Made by a program: the position numbers and the translations under genes. Of a stretch of DNA of 64,000 nucleotides, positions 33,736 through 47,379 are shown one piece after another (position 1 is the stretch's first letter; each line of letters opens with the position of its first letter). The stretch lies in assembly GCA_019925105.1 (NCBI GenBank), contig JAHGAU010000044.1:166793-230792 (forward strand). Direction: 5' to 3'. This DNA comes from Niebla homalea. Its lineage: Eukaryota > Ascomycota > Lecanoromycetes > Lecanorales > Ramalinaceae. Under the pieces are notes generated by a model. That model searched no databases and was not told the origin of the DNA. It saw only the letters and a program-made list of their open reading frames with translations.

Positions 33736-34738
33736 AGATAATAGTTTTACTTAAAAGCGTATATACCGTAAAAGTTTATTATTTTCTTATTTTAAAATAG
33801 TTTAAATATAAATAAATAAACGTTATATATTTTTATTCTTTAATATAATCTTAAAATCGTTTAAATAAGATAAAGTTATAGCTTTAAGGGCTTAATTTTT
33901 ATCGATATCCTTGAATATTATACGTATAAAAATAAATACCTTATAACTTTAAACGTCGGTTATAAATTTAAACAGTTTAATTTCTAAGGGATATTTAATA
34001 TAAGTATCGTTCCCTTTAAGGACCTTAATCTTACTTATACTTTCAATAAGAAAAAATTTACTTACGGATTAATCTTTAATTATTACGATCTTTAATAATA
34101 ATAATAAGTTTAGCTCCTTTATATTATAATCGTAAGTTCCCGTTAAGGTTTATTATTTCGCCCTTAAAAGTTAATTAAAAGATTAAAAGTAACTTTTTAA
34201 TAAAACGCGGCAAATTAATAAGAGTTAAAGGAAATTATTAATTAATATATAATAATGCTTATTAATATTATTTTAATAAGTAATATTATTTTATTTAACG
34301 CTAGTTTAATAAAAAACTTAATTTTTATTTATATAAATTCCTTCGACGTCCTTAATTTTATACCGGAGTTAAATAAAATAAGGCTACGGCCTTAAGGGTT
34401 TGGTTTTTATTAATAATTATAATGTTTATTTAATTAATTCTCTTAATAAACTCGTGCTTTAAAGCTCTTAAGAAACGAGTTATAGTTATAGGTGCTTTAA
34501 CGGCTCTTTAAAGACGAGTTATAGCCGCTTTAATAAAGGATAGTCCAGCTTTATTTACTAGTTTACTTATATATCTTTCCATAAAAAGAGTAGGTAGATT
34601 TAAGGAAGGTATATATATAGTTAACGGTGTACTATAAGGGTTTTCTAAGGTAAAGGAGGAGAAGATAGAGGTAGGGACGTATAAGGAGGAAATTCTAAGT
34701 TATAGGGTAATAGTGAAATTATTAATTAGGAATGAAAA

Positions 34739-36251
34739 ATGGCGACGAACAAAGGGACCCCAGAGGTCCAAAACGATACGTACACGTATAGCTCTCGTAA
34801 TAATAAAGAAAATATATTAAGTACGATAAGTAAAAATAGCGTAATAATTAAGAATAAAATGGTAAACGGATAAATAGCCTATATTAATAGAAACGGTAAC
34901 GATACGTACGGGTAATATAATAATAATAAGCCAGATAATACTTAAAACAAATAAGGGAATTAAGGTTAATAAAATACGTATATTAAGGCGTATAAAATAC
35001 GTAATAATAATATGGAAATAATAAGTAAATAAAGGGGTAAAAAGGCCGGTACGGTATTAACGGCGAGGGGTATAAACGGAGGGAAAAGGCAAAAAGATCG
35101 TAATAAAAATATTATTAAGGGTATATAAAGGGGAAATAAAATTAATAAAAAGGATAAGACTTTAAGGGATTAAAAATAAAAGGCGGAAACGGTACGTCGC
35201 CCGGTAAATAAGGGCGAAAAGGTAATAAAGGAAATAGTAAAAGCCTTAAAAGGACTTTTTACGGTAAAGTAAAAAAATATTATATTAAAGACTTAACCGA
35301 TATTATGGATTAAGTTAAAAGGCGTAAAAAACTTTTATATAAAAATAAAAATAAAATTAAAGAAAACGGAGCGGTTATAGGGCTCTTAAGGGGCAATAGT
35401 GAAGGCGTTAATAAAAGGTAAAAACGGCAGCTTAAAACTGAATATATAAAGTAAAAGTATAAAGGTAACGGCCCTTTAAATAAGAAAAAGCTAAATAATA
35501 AAAATAATAAAAAGGATACCCGCAGTAAAAAATAAAAGGATAATAAAGGAAAAAACGGCTATATTAAGGAAGGTGAAAATAATAACGGTCTGCTTATTTA
35601 ATAATAAAAAGAAAAATATAGTTATAAAGGTAAACCCGCTATAATTAATAAAGGTTTTTAAGGTAATAACGGAACCGTTAATAGAATAGATTATTATGGT
35701 ACGTAAATTATAAAGTAAAAATATCTTCTTTAATATAATATCTTTAAAACCGAAAAAAAAGCTTAAAGAAATTTAAGGTTTAAATTAATAAAGGAAAGTA
35801 TAAATTAATTAAAATTTTAAAATAATTATTTACCGTTATAATAAATAAGATATATTTATTACGTTTTAAGGAAACCGAAAAAAAAACTATATTAAAAAGT
35901 ATAAAAAGGGAGAATACGGTTCTTTACTTAAAGCTTAAAATCGTTAACTATAAACTTCCGTTAATAATAAAAAAACTTAACTTTTTAAAATACATAAAAA
36001 GGTACTTTACCGTTATATTAAGTATAACGTTAATAAAAATATATAATAATACTTTAAATAAAAAAATTATTAAAAAAAGATCTTTTAAGATAATTTAATT
36101 ATAAGATAAAGCGGTTAATATTTATTAATATTTTAAGTATTAAAATTATAAATATATTATTATAAGGTACTTTAATATTATAAAATATATAATTTACGTT
36201 AAAAGTTATAATACTTATAAGTATATAAAGTTAATAATTAAAAAACTTATA
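34739..36251 (+). pseudogene. LINE-2 ORF1 relic, 5' part
   Basis: Begins MATNKGTPEVQNDTYTYSS, continues RNNKENILSTISKNSVII and NKMVNG before the first RIP stop, followed by IAYINRNGNDTYG. This is the best-preserved ORF1 start in the window and fixes the LINE translation start about 24 bp from the element's 5' end. The frame is then closed by TAA/TAG at expected Gln positions. The 3' part of ORF1 continues after the inserted LINE at 40309-40440. Confidence 0.75.
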
Positions 36252-36252
36252 A

Positions 36253-36400
36253 GAACGGCCTCATCTGCACCCATCAACGGCCTCATCTGCACCCATCAAC
36301 GGCCTCATCTGCACCCATCAACGGCCTCATCTGCACCCATCAACGGCCTTATCTGCACCCATTAACGGCCTCATCTGCACCCATCAACGGCCTCACCTCC
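36253..36400. repeat. 22-bp GC-rich minisatellite at the 5' edge of the chimeric LINE
   Basis: About seven near-identical units of AACGGCCTCATCTGCACCC(ATC), the last ones drifting into CACCTCCGTCGAGCCCGAGACGG. The sequence is rich in CA/TG and stands out from the AT-rich surroundings. It begins two bases after the TSD. Confidence 0.88.
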
Positions 36401-36429
36401 GTCGAGCCCGAGACGGCCTCGCCGGGGGA

Positions 36430-37800
36430 CGGACGCATTAAATAAAATAATAACTACTATTTAAGGGGCTTAAGTATATATATAGTTATCATTAACGCGT
36501 TTTCTAGGAATAGCGATTTACTTATTTAAATAATATTACTGAAAAACGCGTTTTTTAATGTATCTCGACCGGCAATATTAAGGGTTTAAGTCCTTCTTTA
36601 TATTTATTAAGTAATAATTAATTATAAACGTATCCGACGTATCCTTAAGTATAAAATAGGATAAAAAAGAATTAAGGTTATATTATTAATATTAATATTT
36701 AACCTTATAAAGGTTTAAGTCCTTTTTTATATTTATTAAGTATAAGCTTTAAAACATTAATACGGGTACCCCCTGAATTATAAGAATTAAGGTTATATCG
36801 TTAATATTAATATCTAACCTTATAAAAATTTAAGTCCTCTTTTATATTTATTAAATATAGGCTTTAAAATATTAATACGGATATTCTTTAAGTTAAAAGA
36901 GATATTAAAGGTATATCGTTAATACCGGTCCGCTTTAAAGTAACTTTAATACGGGCATCCTTTAATAGGAAAAAATAACGGGTTAAGTTTAATATTTAAA
37001 TTAATTAAATAATACCTAATTAAATATAAAGGAAATTACTTATAAAAATCACCCGATTAAGAGGTTATTATACGTTATTTCTATAAGTTAAAGTTGATTT
37101 TATTTAATTAAAACGTAAAGATTATTAATTATTAAATAGGGCATTTTTAAGGTATAAACGGAATTTATATTCTTCCACTTATTAATATAGGGACCCCGGG
37201 TATAGCCCGGAACTTATGTTTTTTAACGGGATAAATATAAAGACCCCGGATATACTTTAATTAATAAAGTAAAAACGTTATAATATTATTATTAATAAGA
37301 ATAATAATATAATAATCCCTATAAAATACGGACGGCTTATAAGCGATAAGTTTAAACTTTAAGTTATTTTAATATATAAAGGTTTTAAAAAAGACTTTAA
37401 TAAATAACGTAAAGTAAGTAAATCCTATAAAACGTAATAATTAATAATGGCTATTATTAAAACCGTTTAATTAACTTAAAAGGATAATATACGTATATTA
37501 ATATATATAGATAAAAGTAATTATTTAAATAAAGCTTAAAATAAAATAAGAAGTAAATTAAAATAGCGTAAAAGCGTTTAATTTTATTTAGTTACGGTAC
37601 GCTTAAAAAGTAAATAATAATTAATATAAGCGTTAATAAAATTATTTTTACCGGCGGCGTAAAACCTTAAGCCGTAAAAGTTAAACCTTTTTATATATAA
37701 ATAAATATTAAATTAAAACTAAAACTAAGTAACGGCTACCAGAAAAAGTTATAAGGCGTATAGTCGAATTATAATCCGGTAGTTATATAAAGGGGTAGAA
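36430..37800. other. Unidentified segment within the chimeric insertion
   Basis: AT-rich. It contains an internal repeat: GGTTTAAGTCCTTYTTTATAT...TTATTAAGT and ATTAAGGTTATATYRTTAATATTAATAT recur at about 36590-36720, 36660-36790 and 36785-36910 with a spacing of about 120 bp. No protein is recognised. Confidence 0.6.
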
Positions 37801-37825
37801 ACTGTGGTAAGGTTTAATAAGCAGG

Positions 37826-38056
37826 ATGTCGATCTACCGAATCGGGCTATTAATATATCTCGACGTCGGCTACCATCCACGCAAGTTCAAGGAGGTAAAG
37901 ACGATCATCCTTAAGAAGCCTGTTAAGCCGGATTACTCTAAGGTAAAGTCTTATAAACCTATTATACTCCTGTGTACGCTGGGGAAGGCCTTGGAAACGG
38001 TAATAGCGAAGATCCTTAGCGACTATATAGAAAACTACGGACTTCTCCCCGATTAA
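37826..38056 (+). pseudogene. Lightly mutated LINE reverse-transcriptase N-terminal segment
   Basis: Seventy-six open codons. From about 37853 they read YLDVGYHPRKFKEVKTIILK, KPVKPDYSKVKSYKPIILLC and TLGKALETVIAKILSDYIEN. This is the first conserved block of Tad/I-clade LINE RT (Y-H-P-x-x-(F/W)-K-x-A-x-x-x-x-L-x-K-P-x-K-x-D, then R/K-P-I-x-L-L-x-x-x-x-K). Before about 37853 the residues are specific to the chimeric insertion, so the Met at 37826 is not a natural start. The frame ends at TAA 38054-38056 where the rest of RT, RIP-mutated, continues. It identifies the LINE clade for the whole window. Confidence 0.85.
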
Positions 38057-41000
38057 TAAATAGGAATAAGGAGAAGTTAATTAATAGAAATAACCCTTAA
38101 AATACTAATCGATAACGTATATATAGTATAAAATTACGGGAAAAAGTATATCGTAAACCTTCTTTCTTTCGATATTATAAATATTTTTAATAAAGTAAAT
38201 TATTAAAAATTATTATATAACTTAAAGAAGAAAAGGATATTACTTTTTTTAATTAAATAAATAAAGAATTTCTTAAGTAATCGAGCTATATTAATTAATT
38301 TAAAATAAAAAATAAGCTTAATAAAGCTTATTATAATAAGGATTTTTTAAAGATTGCTTATTTTTTTTATATTATTTTTATTCTTTAATAATTATTAATC
38401 GAAAAACTTATTAAATTAAAATAAAAAATTTAAGTTAAAAACTTTATTAACGACGTTTATTTCTTAATTTATAGTATTTTTATACGTATAAATTATTTAA
38501 AATTAAAATATAAACTTATAAAGTTTATCTTTAATAAGTAAAAATTTATAAAACTTAATTTACGTTATATAAATATAAGCTTATTTATATAATTAAGAAT
38601 TTAAGGCTATATAATATAATAGTTATAATAAACTTAAATAAAATTACGGTAAAGCCGGATATCAATATTAAAGTCCTTAACCTTTAAGTAAACAAAAAGC
38701 TTAATTAAAAGGATTATATAAGAAAAAGTTAAAAGAAGATAACTTTATAAAAAGAAAGCTTTACCTATTTCGCTATATCTATATAAAAAGTTACGTTATA
38801 AAAAGTCCAAATTATTTATTAAACTATAATAAAATTAATTATAATATATATTATAGTTATTTAATATATATTTAAAAATATTCCGGGATATAAAAAAGAA
38901 CTTATTTAAATATTATAGAAAGTTTAGAACCGGTATTTAAAAGTAATTAATAATACTTATAAAGTAACCTTTATCCCGGTATTAAAGTTTAAGGTTTTTA
39001 TACCGTTAATTAAGGTTTTATTAAATTAAATAATTACTTAAGTAAAATTAAAGAAAAATATATATTTAATTACGTTAATAGGAAACGGACGGATCCGCTA
39101 AAATCTTAATAAGTCTCGAGTTAAAGGGAATAAATTAAAAATATTTATCTTTTTTTTTATTAAGATAAAATAGGAATAAATTAAGAAAATAATTAACTTT
39201 ACCAGCATCCCGGAAGTTAACTTAAGTAAATATAAATTCCCGTTAAACGTAAAAAAAACCGAAATTAAGGGGATTTAAAGAATAAAGGCTATAACGATTA
39301 CTTTATAAGTTACGATAAAGTAAATTAAACGTTAATAAAAATATAAAGACTTTATATTTTAAAGTTATTATTACTTAATTCTTAACGATAAAAAGATTAT
39401 TAATAAATATCTTTACCGTTATAATATTATAAGGAAAAGTAATAATATATTAATAATTTAACTTTAAACGGGTAAAAATAATTTAATTTATTTCCTATTT
39501 ATTATATATACCGGGGTTAAACAAACGTTAAATATAAATACGGATAAAAAAAGTAAAATATTATATATATTCTTATTTTTTATTCTTTATTTACGGAGGT
39601 TAAGTTAAAACTTATTATAAAAATTAATATTTATAATTATTATTAAAAATTATTTATAAAGCGAAGTATCCGGATAACTATTAAATTTATAATATTTACC
39701 GGATTATTATTATAGTTTAATTTTATTATAGAAATAAATAAGGTTATTAAAGACCTTACGGAGAAAACTTATTATCGGTTAAAAAAGAAAAAAAGGAGTA
39801 AAAACCGGTTATATTAATTATATAAACCGGAAAGTATCTTCTATAATTATAAGGATATAATAATAAACGCTTATTAAAAGTCCTTAAAAAAGTTAGCGGT
39901 AATAATAGTATAAGAAAAATATATATTAAATACATAAATATTAATAAACATATTTAAAGGTATTATATACGGTTAAAGTAATATAAATATATAAAAAAGC
40001 AAAAGAATAATAAACTTAAAAATAGCCCTTATAAAGATATAATTATAATATTAAAGATTTTCTTAAGGGAGTTAAAATATAAAGAGTATATAAATAGATT
40101 ATTACTCTTTAAACGGCCGTTAATATCCTTTATTTTAAGGGATAAAGGGTAAAGGTTTAATAAACGCCGGTTTTTATCTTAACGTTATAAGTATCAGGTT
40201 TTTACAGTTACCAATAAGGTTAAAAGGCCGTATATTAAGGAACGCCAGAATTAACTTAGTTAGACCCGTAGTATAAATCAATCAATCAATCAATCAAAAA
40301 ACTTATAAAGGGTACGTTTAAATACGTTATATATAATAAAGAAGGATACTTAATATAAAACTTTAAATATATAATAAAAGTTAAGGAGATTAAATCTAAG
40401 GAAACCTGGATAGCCGTGAAAATCTAACGGTATAATATATATAAGATTAATTTAACGGGTTAATTAAAGGTAACCTTAAGATACAAACTTAATTAACTAG
40501 ATAATAAAAGGTAAATAATAATAACGGATAAAATAAAGAAAAGAGAGCTTTTTATAATCCCGATTTTAAGGGCCGGCCGTTTTATATCTTTAATAATAGC
40601 CAGGAAGGTATTAAGTTAAAAAACGCTGAACTTTAATAAAAAATCTATAATTTAAATGGGTATAGAAAAAAGAGCTTTTATAAAGATTAATATATAATAT
40701 ATTAACGTTTTTAAGAGTAATATAATATAATATCCGTAATAAAGGAATTAAAGTAATAATACCGATATTTAAATTTAAAAAAATTAAGGATATTAACGTT
40801 ATAATAACATAAGAATTATCGTATAGCCTATATATATATTTATTTATTAATCCGGGAAAAGGGTTTTACTTAATTTTTAAAGGGGATAAGATAATCAGAA
40901 TATACTTCTTTATAAATAAACGGCTTAATATAAATAGTTAAAATATTATTTACTATAATAAAAACCTTTATATACTCCGTATTATAAAGGAAAAGGACTT

Positions 41001-44000
41001 AAAGGGCGACTTTAATATTTATAATACGTATAATTTACCGCCGGTTAATAAAAAAAAACCTTTTATAATATTGCTATTTAAAAAGGTCTTAATTACTTTA
41101 AATAAGTATATATTACTTAAAGATTTTAACTTATATTACTATATATAAAACGAAAAAAAGCATATAATAAATTACATTAAATTGGATAACTTATTAATAA
41201 TTATTACTTAAGTTATTTTCTTATTATTAATATTATAAAACATTATTATATAAAAGAATTATAAGTTTAAAACGACGATTAATTTAACCTTTAATACGGA
41301 AAAAATTACCGGTATAATCGTAATATATAAACTATAAAAGGACTTAAAATATAGTTCGGATTATATATTAATATAAATAACCTTAGATTAAACCGTTAAT
41401 ATAATCCTATTATCACCGGTATAGAAAACGTAGAAAACAATTAAAAAAATAAAGGTTTATATAAAAACGGAGGAAACGGTAATATAATTCACGGACTTCC
41501 CTTAATTAAATAATAAAAACCGGATTAATTTCTTTATAAAGCGAATAATAAAAGTATTAAATAAGGTAATTAATAAAATTATTTTAATAATAAAAATTTC
41601 TTAAAGAGTTAAAATTTATTAAAATAAAGGATATATAACCATAATTATAAAAACGAAAAAGTTAATTAAATAAGCTTTTAAGTATAAAAATTAAAAAATA
41701 CTTAATTAATTAAAAGTTATTTAAAAAAAAAAAGGAAAAAATTATTAAGAAAATTAAATAAATATATTTTTAATTTACGGTATATAACTTAACGGTCTTC
41801 CTTTATAATATTTAAAAGCTAATAAAATATAATAAAAAATAAAATAGGAAATTAAAATTTATCCTTAAATTTTTACTTTTTAAAAGATCTAATAATATAT
41901 TAATTAATACCTTTAACGGTAAAATTAAGGCCCTTAAAAAAATATTTTTCCTTTTTCTATTAAAAGTTAACTTAAATAATATCGATAATATTATATACTT
42001 TAATTTTATATTAATAAATAAAATAATAATATAAAATATAATAATTAAAGCGATTAATAAATTAAAAAAAAATAAAACCTTAAATTTAAATAGGATTCTT
42101 AATAGATTTTTAATAATAATAATTTTACCGTTTAAAAAGATTTTTATTTATTTTTTTTTAAGTATATTTTAACGTTAATTATTACTTACGTAAGTTTAAG
42201 GAAATAAAAATAATTATCCTTAAGAAGCCGGTTAAGCCGGATTATTTTAAAATAAAGTCTTATAGACTTATTATATTCCTATATACGTTAAGGAAAACCT
42301 TAAAGACGGTAATAATAAAGATCCTTAATAACTATATAGAGAATTACGGACTTCTCTTTAATTAATAAATAAAAGTAAAGAAAGGTTAATTAATAAAAAT
42401 AACCCTTAAAAGATTAATTGACGGCATATATACGGTATAAAGTTATAAGAAAAAGTATATTATAAGTCTTTTTTCTTTCAATATTATAAATATTTTTAAT
42501 TAAATAAATTATTAAAGGTTATTATATAATTTAAAGAAAAAAAAATATTACCCTTCTTAATTAAATAAATAAAAAGTTTTTTAAGTAATTAAGTTACGTT
42601 AATTAACCTAGGATAAAAAATAAGTTTAATAAAACCCGCTATAATAAAAATTCCTTAAGGATTATTTATTTTTCTTATATTATTCTTATTTTTTAACGGT
42701 TTATTAATTAAAAAGTTTATTAAGTTAAGATAAAAAGTTTAAGTTAAAGGTTTTATTAATAACGTTTATTTTTTAACCTATAATACTTTTATATATATAA
42801 ATTATTTAAAATTAAAATAAACTTATAAAGTTTATCTTTAATAAGTAAGAACTTACGGGGCTTAATTTATATTATATAAATATAAGTTTATTTATATAAT
42901 TAAAAGCCTGAAACTATATAATATAATAATTATAATAGACTTAAATAAAATTATAATAAAACCGGATATTAATATTAAAGTTTTTAATTTTTAAATAAAT
43001 AAAAAGCTTAATTAAAAAGATTATATAAAAAAAATTTAAAAGAAAATAACTTTATAAGAAAAAGGCTTTATTTATTTCATTATATTAATATAAAAAGTTA
43101 TATTATAAAAGGCTTAAATTATTTATTAAGTTATAATAAAGTTAATTATAATATACGTTACGGTTATTTAATATATATTTAAAAATATTCCGGGATATAA
43201 AAAAAAGCTTATTTAAATATTATAGAAAGTTTAAAATTAATATTTAAAAGTAATTAACGGTACTTATAAAATAACTTTTATCCCGGTATTAAAGTCTAAA
43301 ATCTTTATATTATTAATCGAGGTCTTATTAAATTAAATAATCGTTTAAATAAAGTTAAAAAAATATATATACTTAATTTCGATAATAAGAAACAGGCGGA
43401 TCCGTTAAAATCTTAATAAGTTTTAAGTTAAAAAGAATAAACTAAAAATATTTATCCTTTTTTTTATTAAAATAAAATAAAAATAAATTAAGAAGGAAAT
43501 TAATTTTACCGGTATTTTAAAGGTTAATTTAAATATATATAAACTCCCGTTAAACGTAAAAAAAACCGAGACTAAAAAGATCTAAAAAGTAAAAATTATA
43601 TTAATTACTTTATAAATTATAAAAAAATAGATTAAACGTTAATGAAAATATAAGAACTTTATATCTTAAAATTATTATTATTTAACTTTTAATAATAAAA
43701 AGATTATTAATAAGTATTTCCGCCGTTATAATATTATAAAAAAGGATAATAACGTATTAATAATTTAATTTCAGACGGATAAAAACAATTTAACTTATTT
43801 CTTATTTATTATATATACCGGAGGTTGGATAAACGCCGGATATAAATACGGATAAAAAAAGTAAAATATTATATATATTTTTATTTTATATCCTTTCTTT
43901 ATTAAAGTTAAATTAAGATTTATAATAAAGGTTAATACTTATAATTATTAATAAATATTATTTATAAAGTAAAATATATAAGTAACCGTTAAGTTTATAA

Positions 44001-44582
44001 TATTTATTAAGTTATTAACGTAATTTAATTTTATCGCGGAAATAAATAAGGTCATTAAAAATTTAATTAATAAGCTTTATTATTAGTTTAAATTTTTGGG
44101 ATAACGTAAAGGTTAGATTTAATAAAAGGCTTAAGGATATAACGTTAATACGGCATAAAAAAGGGGTATAATAATATCGGCGGCGATAATAAGAAAAAGG
44201 TAAAAAATATATATATCGGTAAGGATATTTAAGGGTATAACTTAGTATTAATACTAGGTAAATCGGTAAAAATGCGGAAGAGCAATAGGTCCGGGGGTAA
44301 TCCTTATAATAATACGGTCGTAATATTATGGATTTCCTTGGTAAAATTAAAACGTAAGAGTTATATAAATTAATCGTTACCCTTTAAATAACCGTTAATA
44401 CTTTCTACCTTAAAAGGTAATAAGTAAAGGTTTTATAAATACCGTTTTTTCGCCTTAACGTTATAAGTATTAAGTTTTTACGGTTATTAAGAAGGCTAAA
44501 AAACCGCGTATTAAGGAACGCCGGAATTAGCTTAGCTAGATCCGTAATATAAATAAATCAATCAATCAATAAGGGTAATAGT

Positions 44583-45184
44583 ATATAGCTTAGTTAAACC
44601 CAAAGTAAATAGGGCGAGGAAATTTATAAGGACGCCCTTAATCTTAAGGGTACTTATTAAATAAATTTTAAGGGCTTAATTTTAATATCGTAATCTTTAT
44701 TATATTTATTAACGTTATAATTTAATATTTAACGTTAAATTTTAATTTTACAATTTTAAGGGTAATTATATTTAATAGTATAAGATTTAAGTATCGTAAT
44801 TTTAAAAGTTTAAAGTTCAAATTTTAAGGGGCTTAAAATTTAGATATCGTAATCTTAAATTTTTAAGGCGTAAACTTAGGGGGGGGTATAAACTTTAAGG
44901 GTATAGACTTTTTATTATTATAATTTTAAGGGCCCGTTTTAAAGTCTTAAATAATAGCCATTTAAAAAGTAACAACTTAAAGAATAATAATTTAAAAGGT
45001 AACTTAGAAAATTGCGACTTAAAGGCTATATACTACTTATTATTCTATTGCTTATTAAAGATATAAAATACGTAAGTATTATAAACTTAAGAAAAAGTAT
45101 ATTATAATCCTTTATAAATCTTTTCTTCCCCTTTATAACTATTATATATATATAGCAACTTATAGTAACTTGTTTCTTACTTAA
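44583..45184. other. Unassigned stretch, possibly a Gypsy LTR
   Basis: 44590-44950 is AT-rich with recurring TTTTAAGGG and ATCGTAATTTTAA motifs. 44980-45184 loosely resembles the Gypsy LTR at 59026-59228 (CCCTTTATA...ATATATATAG...CTTACTTAAG), and could be its 5' LTR, but the match is too weak to call. No gene is seen. Confidence 0.35.
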
Positions 45185-45412
45185 GATAATAATCTATCTT
45201 TGGGGGCGAGCGCGGCGAAATGGCATTTTTGCGTGCGGAAGATAAACTATAGAATGGTCGAACATTTTAAGGGTGGGAGACGATTTCGTTAAGAGCCTTT
45301 AAACCTTATCCGGTAAGTTATATAGTTAATATAAATAAAATAGTAATAAATATCCAACGATTCATTAATACCTATAATTAACCTTAAATAAGCCTAGTTA
45401 CCATATAAGGCC

Positions 45413-47060
45413 ATGGGGACGAACAACGGGACCCCAGAGGTTCAAAACGATGTACGCGTGTATAGCTTAAGTAACAATAAGGCAAGTACCTTAAGTACGA
45501 TAAGCGGAAGCGGAATAGTAATAGAAGTAAAGGAGATAAAAGGGTAAACGGCCCTTATTAACGGAAATAATAATAATATATACGGATAACATAATAAATA
45601 TATAATAAAAAACTTTTAAATCGAATAAAAAGTTTATAATTAATAAGATACGCGTAAAAAAACGCGTATAACGCGTAAAGGTATCGTAATTATAAAAGGT
45701 AAATAAAGGATAAAAGAGACGGGGATAATACGCGGCGACGGATAGAAAATAAACGAAAATAAAGAAAGCCTTATTAAATATATATAAATTAAGAAAAAGC
45801 CAAGCGAAAATTAAGGAATATCGGATAATCAGGGATAAACCATAAAAGAAAATAACTATTAAATACGTAAAGAAAATATAATAAAGGAGGAAATAATAAA
45901 AGCGTTAAAAAGCCTCCTTATAATTAAATGGAAAAATATTATACCAGAAACTTAATTAATATTATAAATTAAATTACGGGGGGTAAAAGACTTTTACGTA
46001 AAGATAAGGGTAAAATTAAGGGATTTAAAAAGGCCACGCGGAGCCCAAAAGGCGTTAATAAAAATACCGGTAAAAAAAGGTAAAAAGAATTAAGGAGATT
46101 ATATATGAAATAAAAGAGTGACGGGAAAAGCTTTATAAATAAAAATAAAAATAAGTTAAATAATAAAGGCTATAAAAGTAATATTTATATTAACGGTAAA
46201 AGAAATAAGGGTTAAGGAAAAAACGGCGGTATTAAAAAAGGTAAAAATAATAATTATATAATTATTAAGTAAAAAGGAAAGGAATATAATTATAAAAACG
46301 AGTCCTTTATAATTAATAAAAACGTTTAAAGTAATAAAAAAGCCATTAATAAAGTAAAATATTATAGCACGTAAACTATAAAGTAAAATATCCTCCTTAA
46401 TATAATTTTATTAAAGATAAAAAAAAAGCTTAAAAAGTCATAAGGATAAATTAATAAAAAGGGATATAAAACGGTAAAGATATTAAAGTAATTATTTATT
46501 ATCGTAGTAAACGGAATATACTTAATAAAATTTATAAGAAAAGAAAAAAAGGCTACCTTAAAACGGATAAAAAAAAGAATATAATCCTTTATCTTAGGTT
46601 AAAGATCGTTAATTATAGCCTTTCCCCCGTAATAAAAAGACTAGATGCCTTCGGCCGGATAAAAAGGTACTTTATAATTATCTTAAGTATAATATTAATA
46701 AGGATATATAACGATATCCTTAATAAAGGGGTAATAAAGGGTAAGTCCCTTAAATTAATAAAACCATAAAACCGAACGGCGGATATTTATTAATACTTTA
46801 AATATTAAGGATACGGATATATTATTATGAAATACTTAAATAATATAAAGTATACGATATATACCGGAAAGTATAATATATATAAATACGCGGGATTAAC
46901 AACAAAGGGCCTAATAAAGAATACGCCGAAATACGTAATATATAAGAATAATAATTACTTAATATAAGACTTATAATATATAATAAGGGCTAAGGAAATT
47001 TAACGTAAAGAAATTAAAATAACGGTTAAAATTTAACGTTATAATTTATATAAATCTAGA
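45413..47060 (+). pseudogene. LINE-3 ORF1 relic
   Basis: Begins MGTNNGTPEVQNDVRVYSLS. The zinc-knuckle region is near 46780-47000 (YFKYQGYGYIIMKYLN-like, then KYVIYKNNNYLI), with Cys/His ligands changed to Tyr. Multiple TAA stops. Confidence 0.65.
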
Positions 47061-47379
47061 CCGGTAAAATAATTAAAGATAATCTTAAAATATAAACGGA
47101 ACCCGTTAAATAAAGAAGGATAAAACGTAATAATTAATAATATAAAGAAGAAAAAGCTTATAGCAATATTAACCTTTAAGGCCGGCCGCCTGACCGGGAT
47201 AATTATTATAATAAAAAGGTTAAAGTAAATAATATTTAACCTTAAGGAGAAATTATTTATATAAATAAAAATTAACGGGGAGAATTTAATAAAAACTAAT
47301 ATATAATAAGCTTATACTTTTAAGGGTAATATAATATAATAATATACGTAAGAAAATAATTAAAACTCTAATATTAATA

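Larger units (their letters stand above)
33236..34703. repeat. Unclassified repeat family R, two diverged tandem copies
   Basis: 33290-33480 and 34120-34340 are homologous (both hold AAATTAATAAGAGTTAAAG and end at an ...AATAAAAAAC junction). 34370-34570 repeats 27030-27240. 34570-34703 is less AT-rich with AAGGAGGAGAAGATAGAGG and no known homology. It forms the site into which LINE-2 inserted. Only a short coding relic (33450-33735) can be read. Confidence 0.6.
36252..40296 (+). mobile_element. Chimeric LINE insertion: foreign 5' segment joined to a LINE 3' half
   Basis: Flanked by the 12-bp TSD AAAAACTTATAA at 36240-36251 and 40297-40308, and ending in the (CAAT)n tail. LINE homology starts only near 37820 (RT start). 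The first roughly 1.57 kb (36252-37820) has no counterpart in other LINE copies and opens with a GC-rich minisatellite. The single TSD pair suggests both parts entered together, for example by template switching or as a distinct LINE subfamily (inference). Confidence 0.78.
34715..44571 (+). mobile_element. LINE-2: full-length LINE split by a chimeric LINE
   Basis: TSD AGGGTAATAGT at 34704-34714 and 44572-44582. The ORF1 ATG is at 34739. The copy runs 34715-36251, is broken by a 4.0-kb insertion (36252-40296), and resumes at 40309 with the last ORF1 zinc knuckle (KYVIYNKEGYLI, then FKYIIKVKEIKS), then endonuclease, RT (about 42200-42850), 3' UTR and tail. Net length is about 5.8 kb, as in LINE-1. 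RIP is heavy throughout apart from the first roughly 50 bp. Confidence 0.92.

Noticed and set aside
36253..36400. Regular 22-bp units considered as a CRISPR array
   Set aside because: Units are directly adjacent with no spacers, and the context is fungal retrotransposons.
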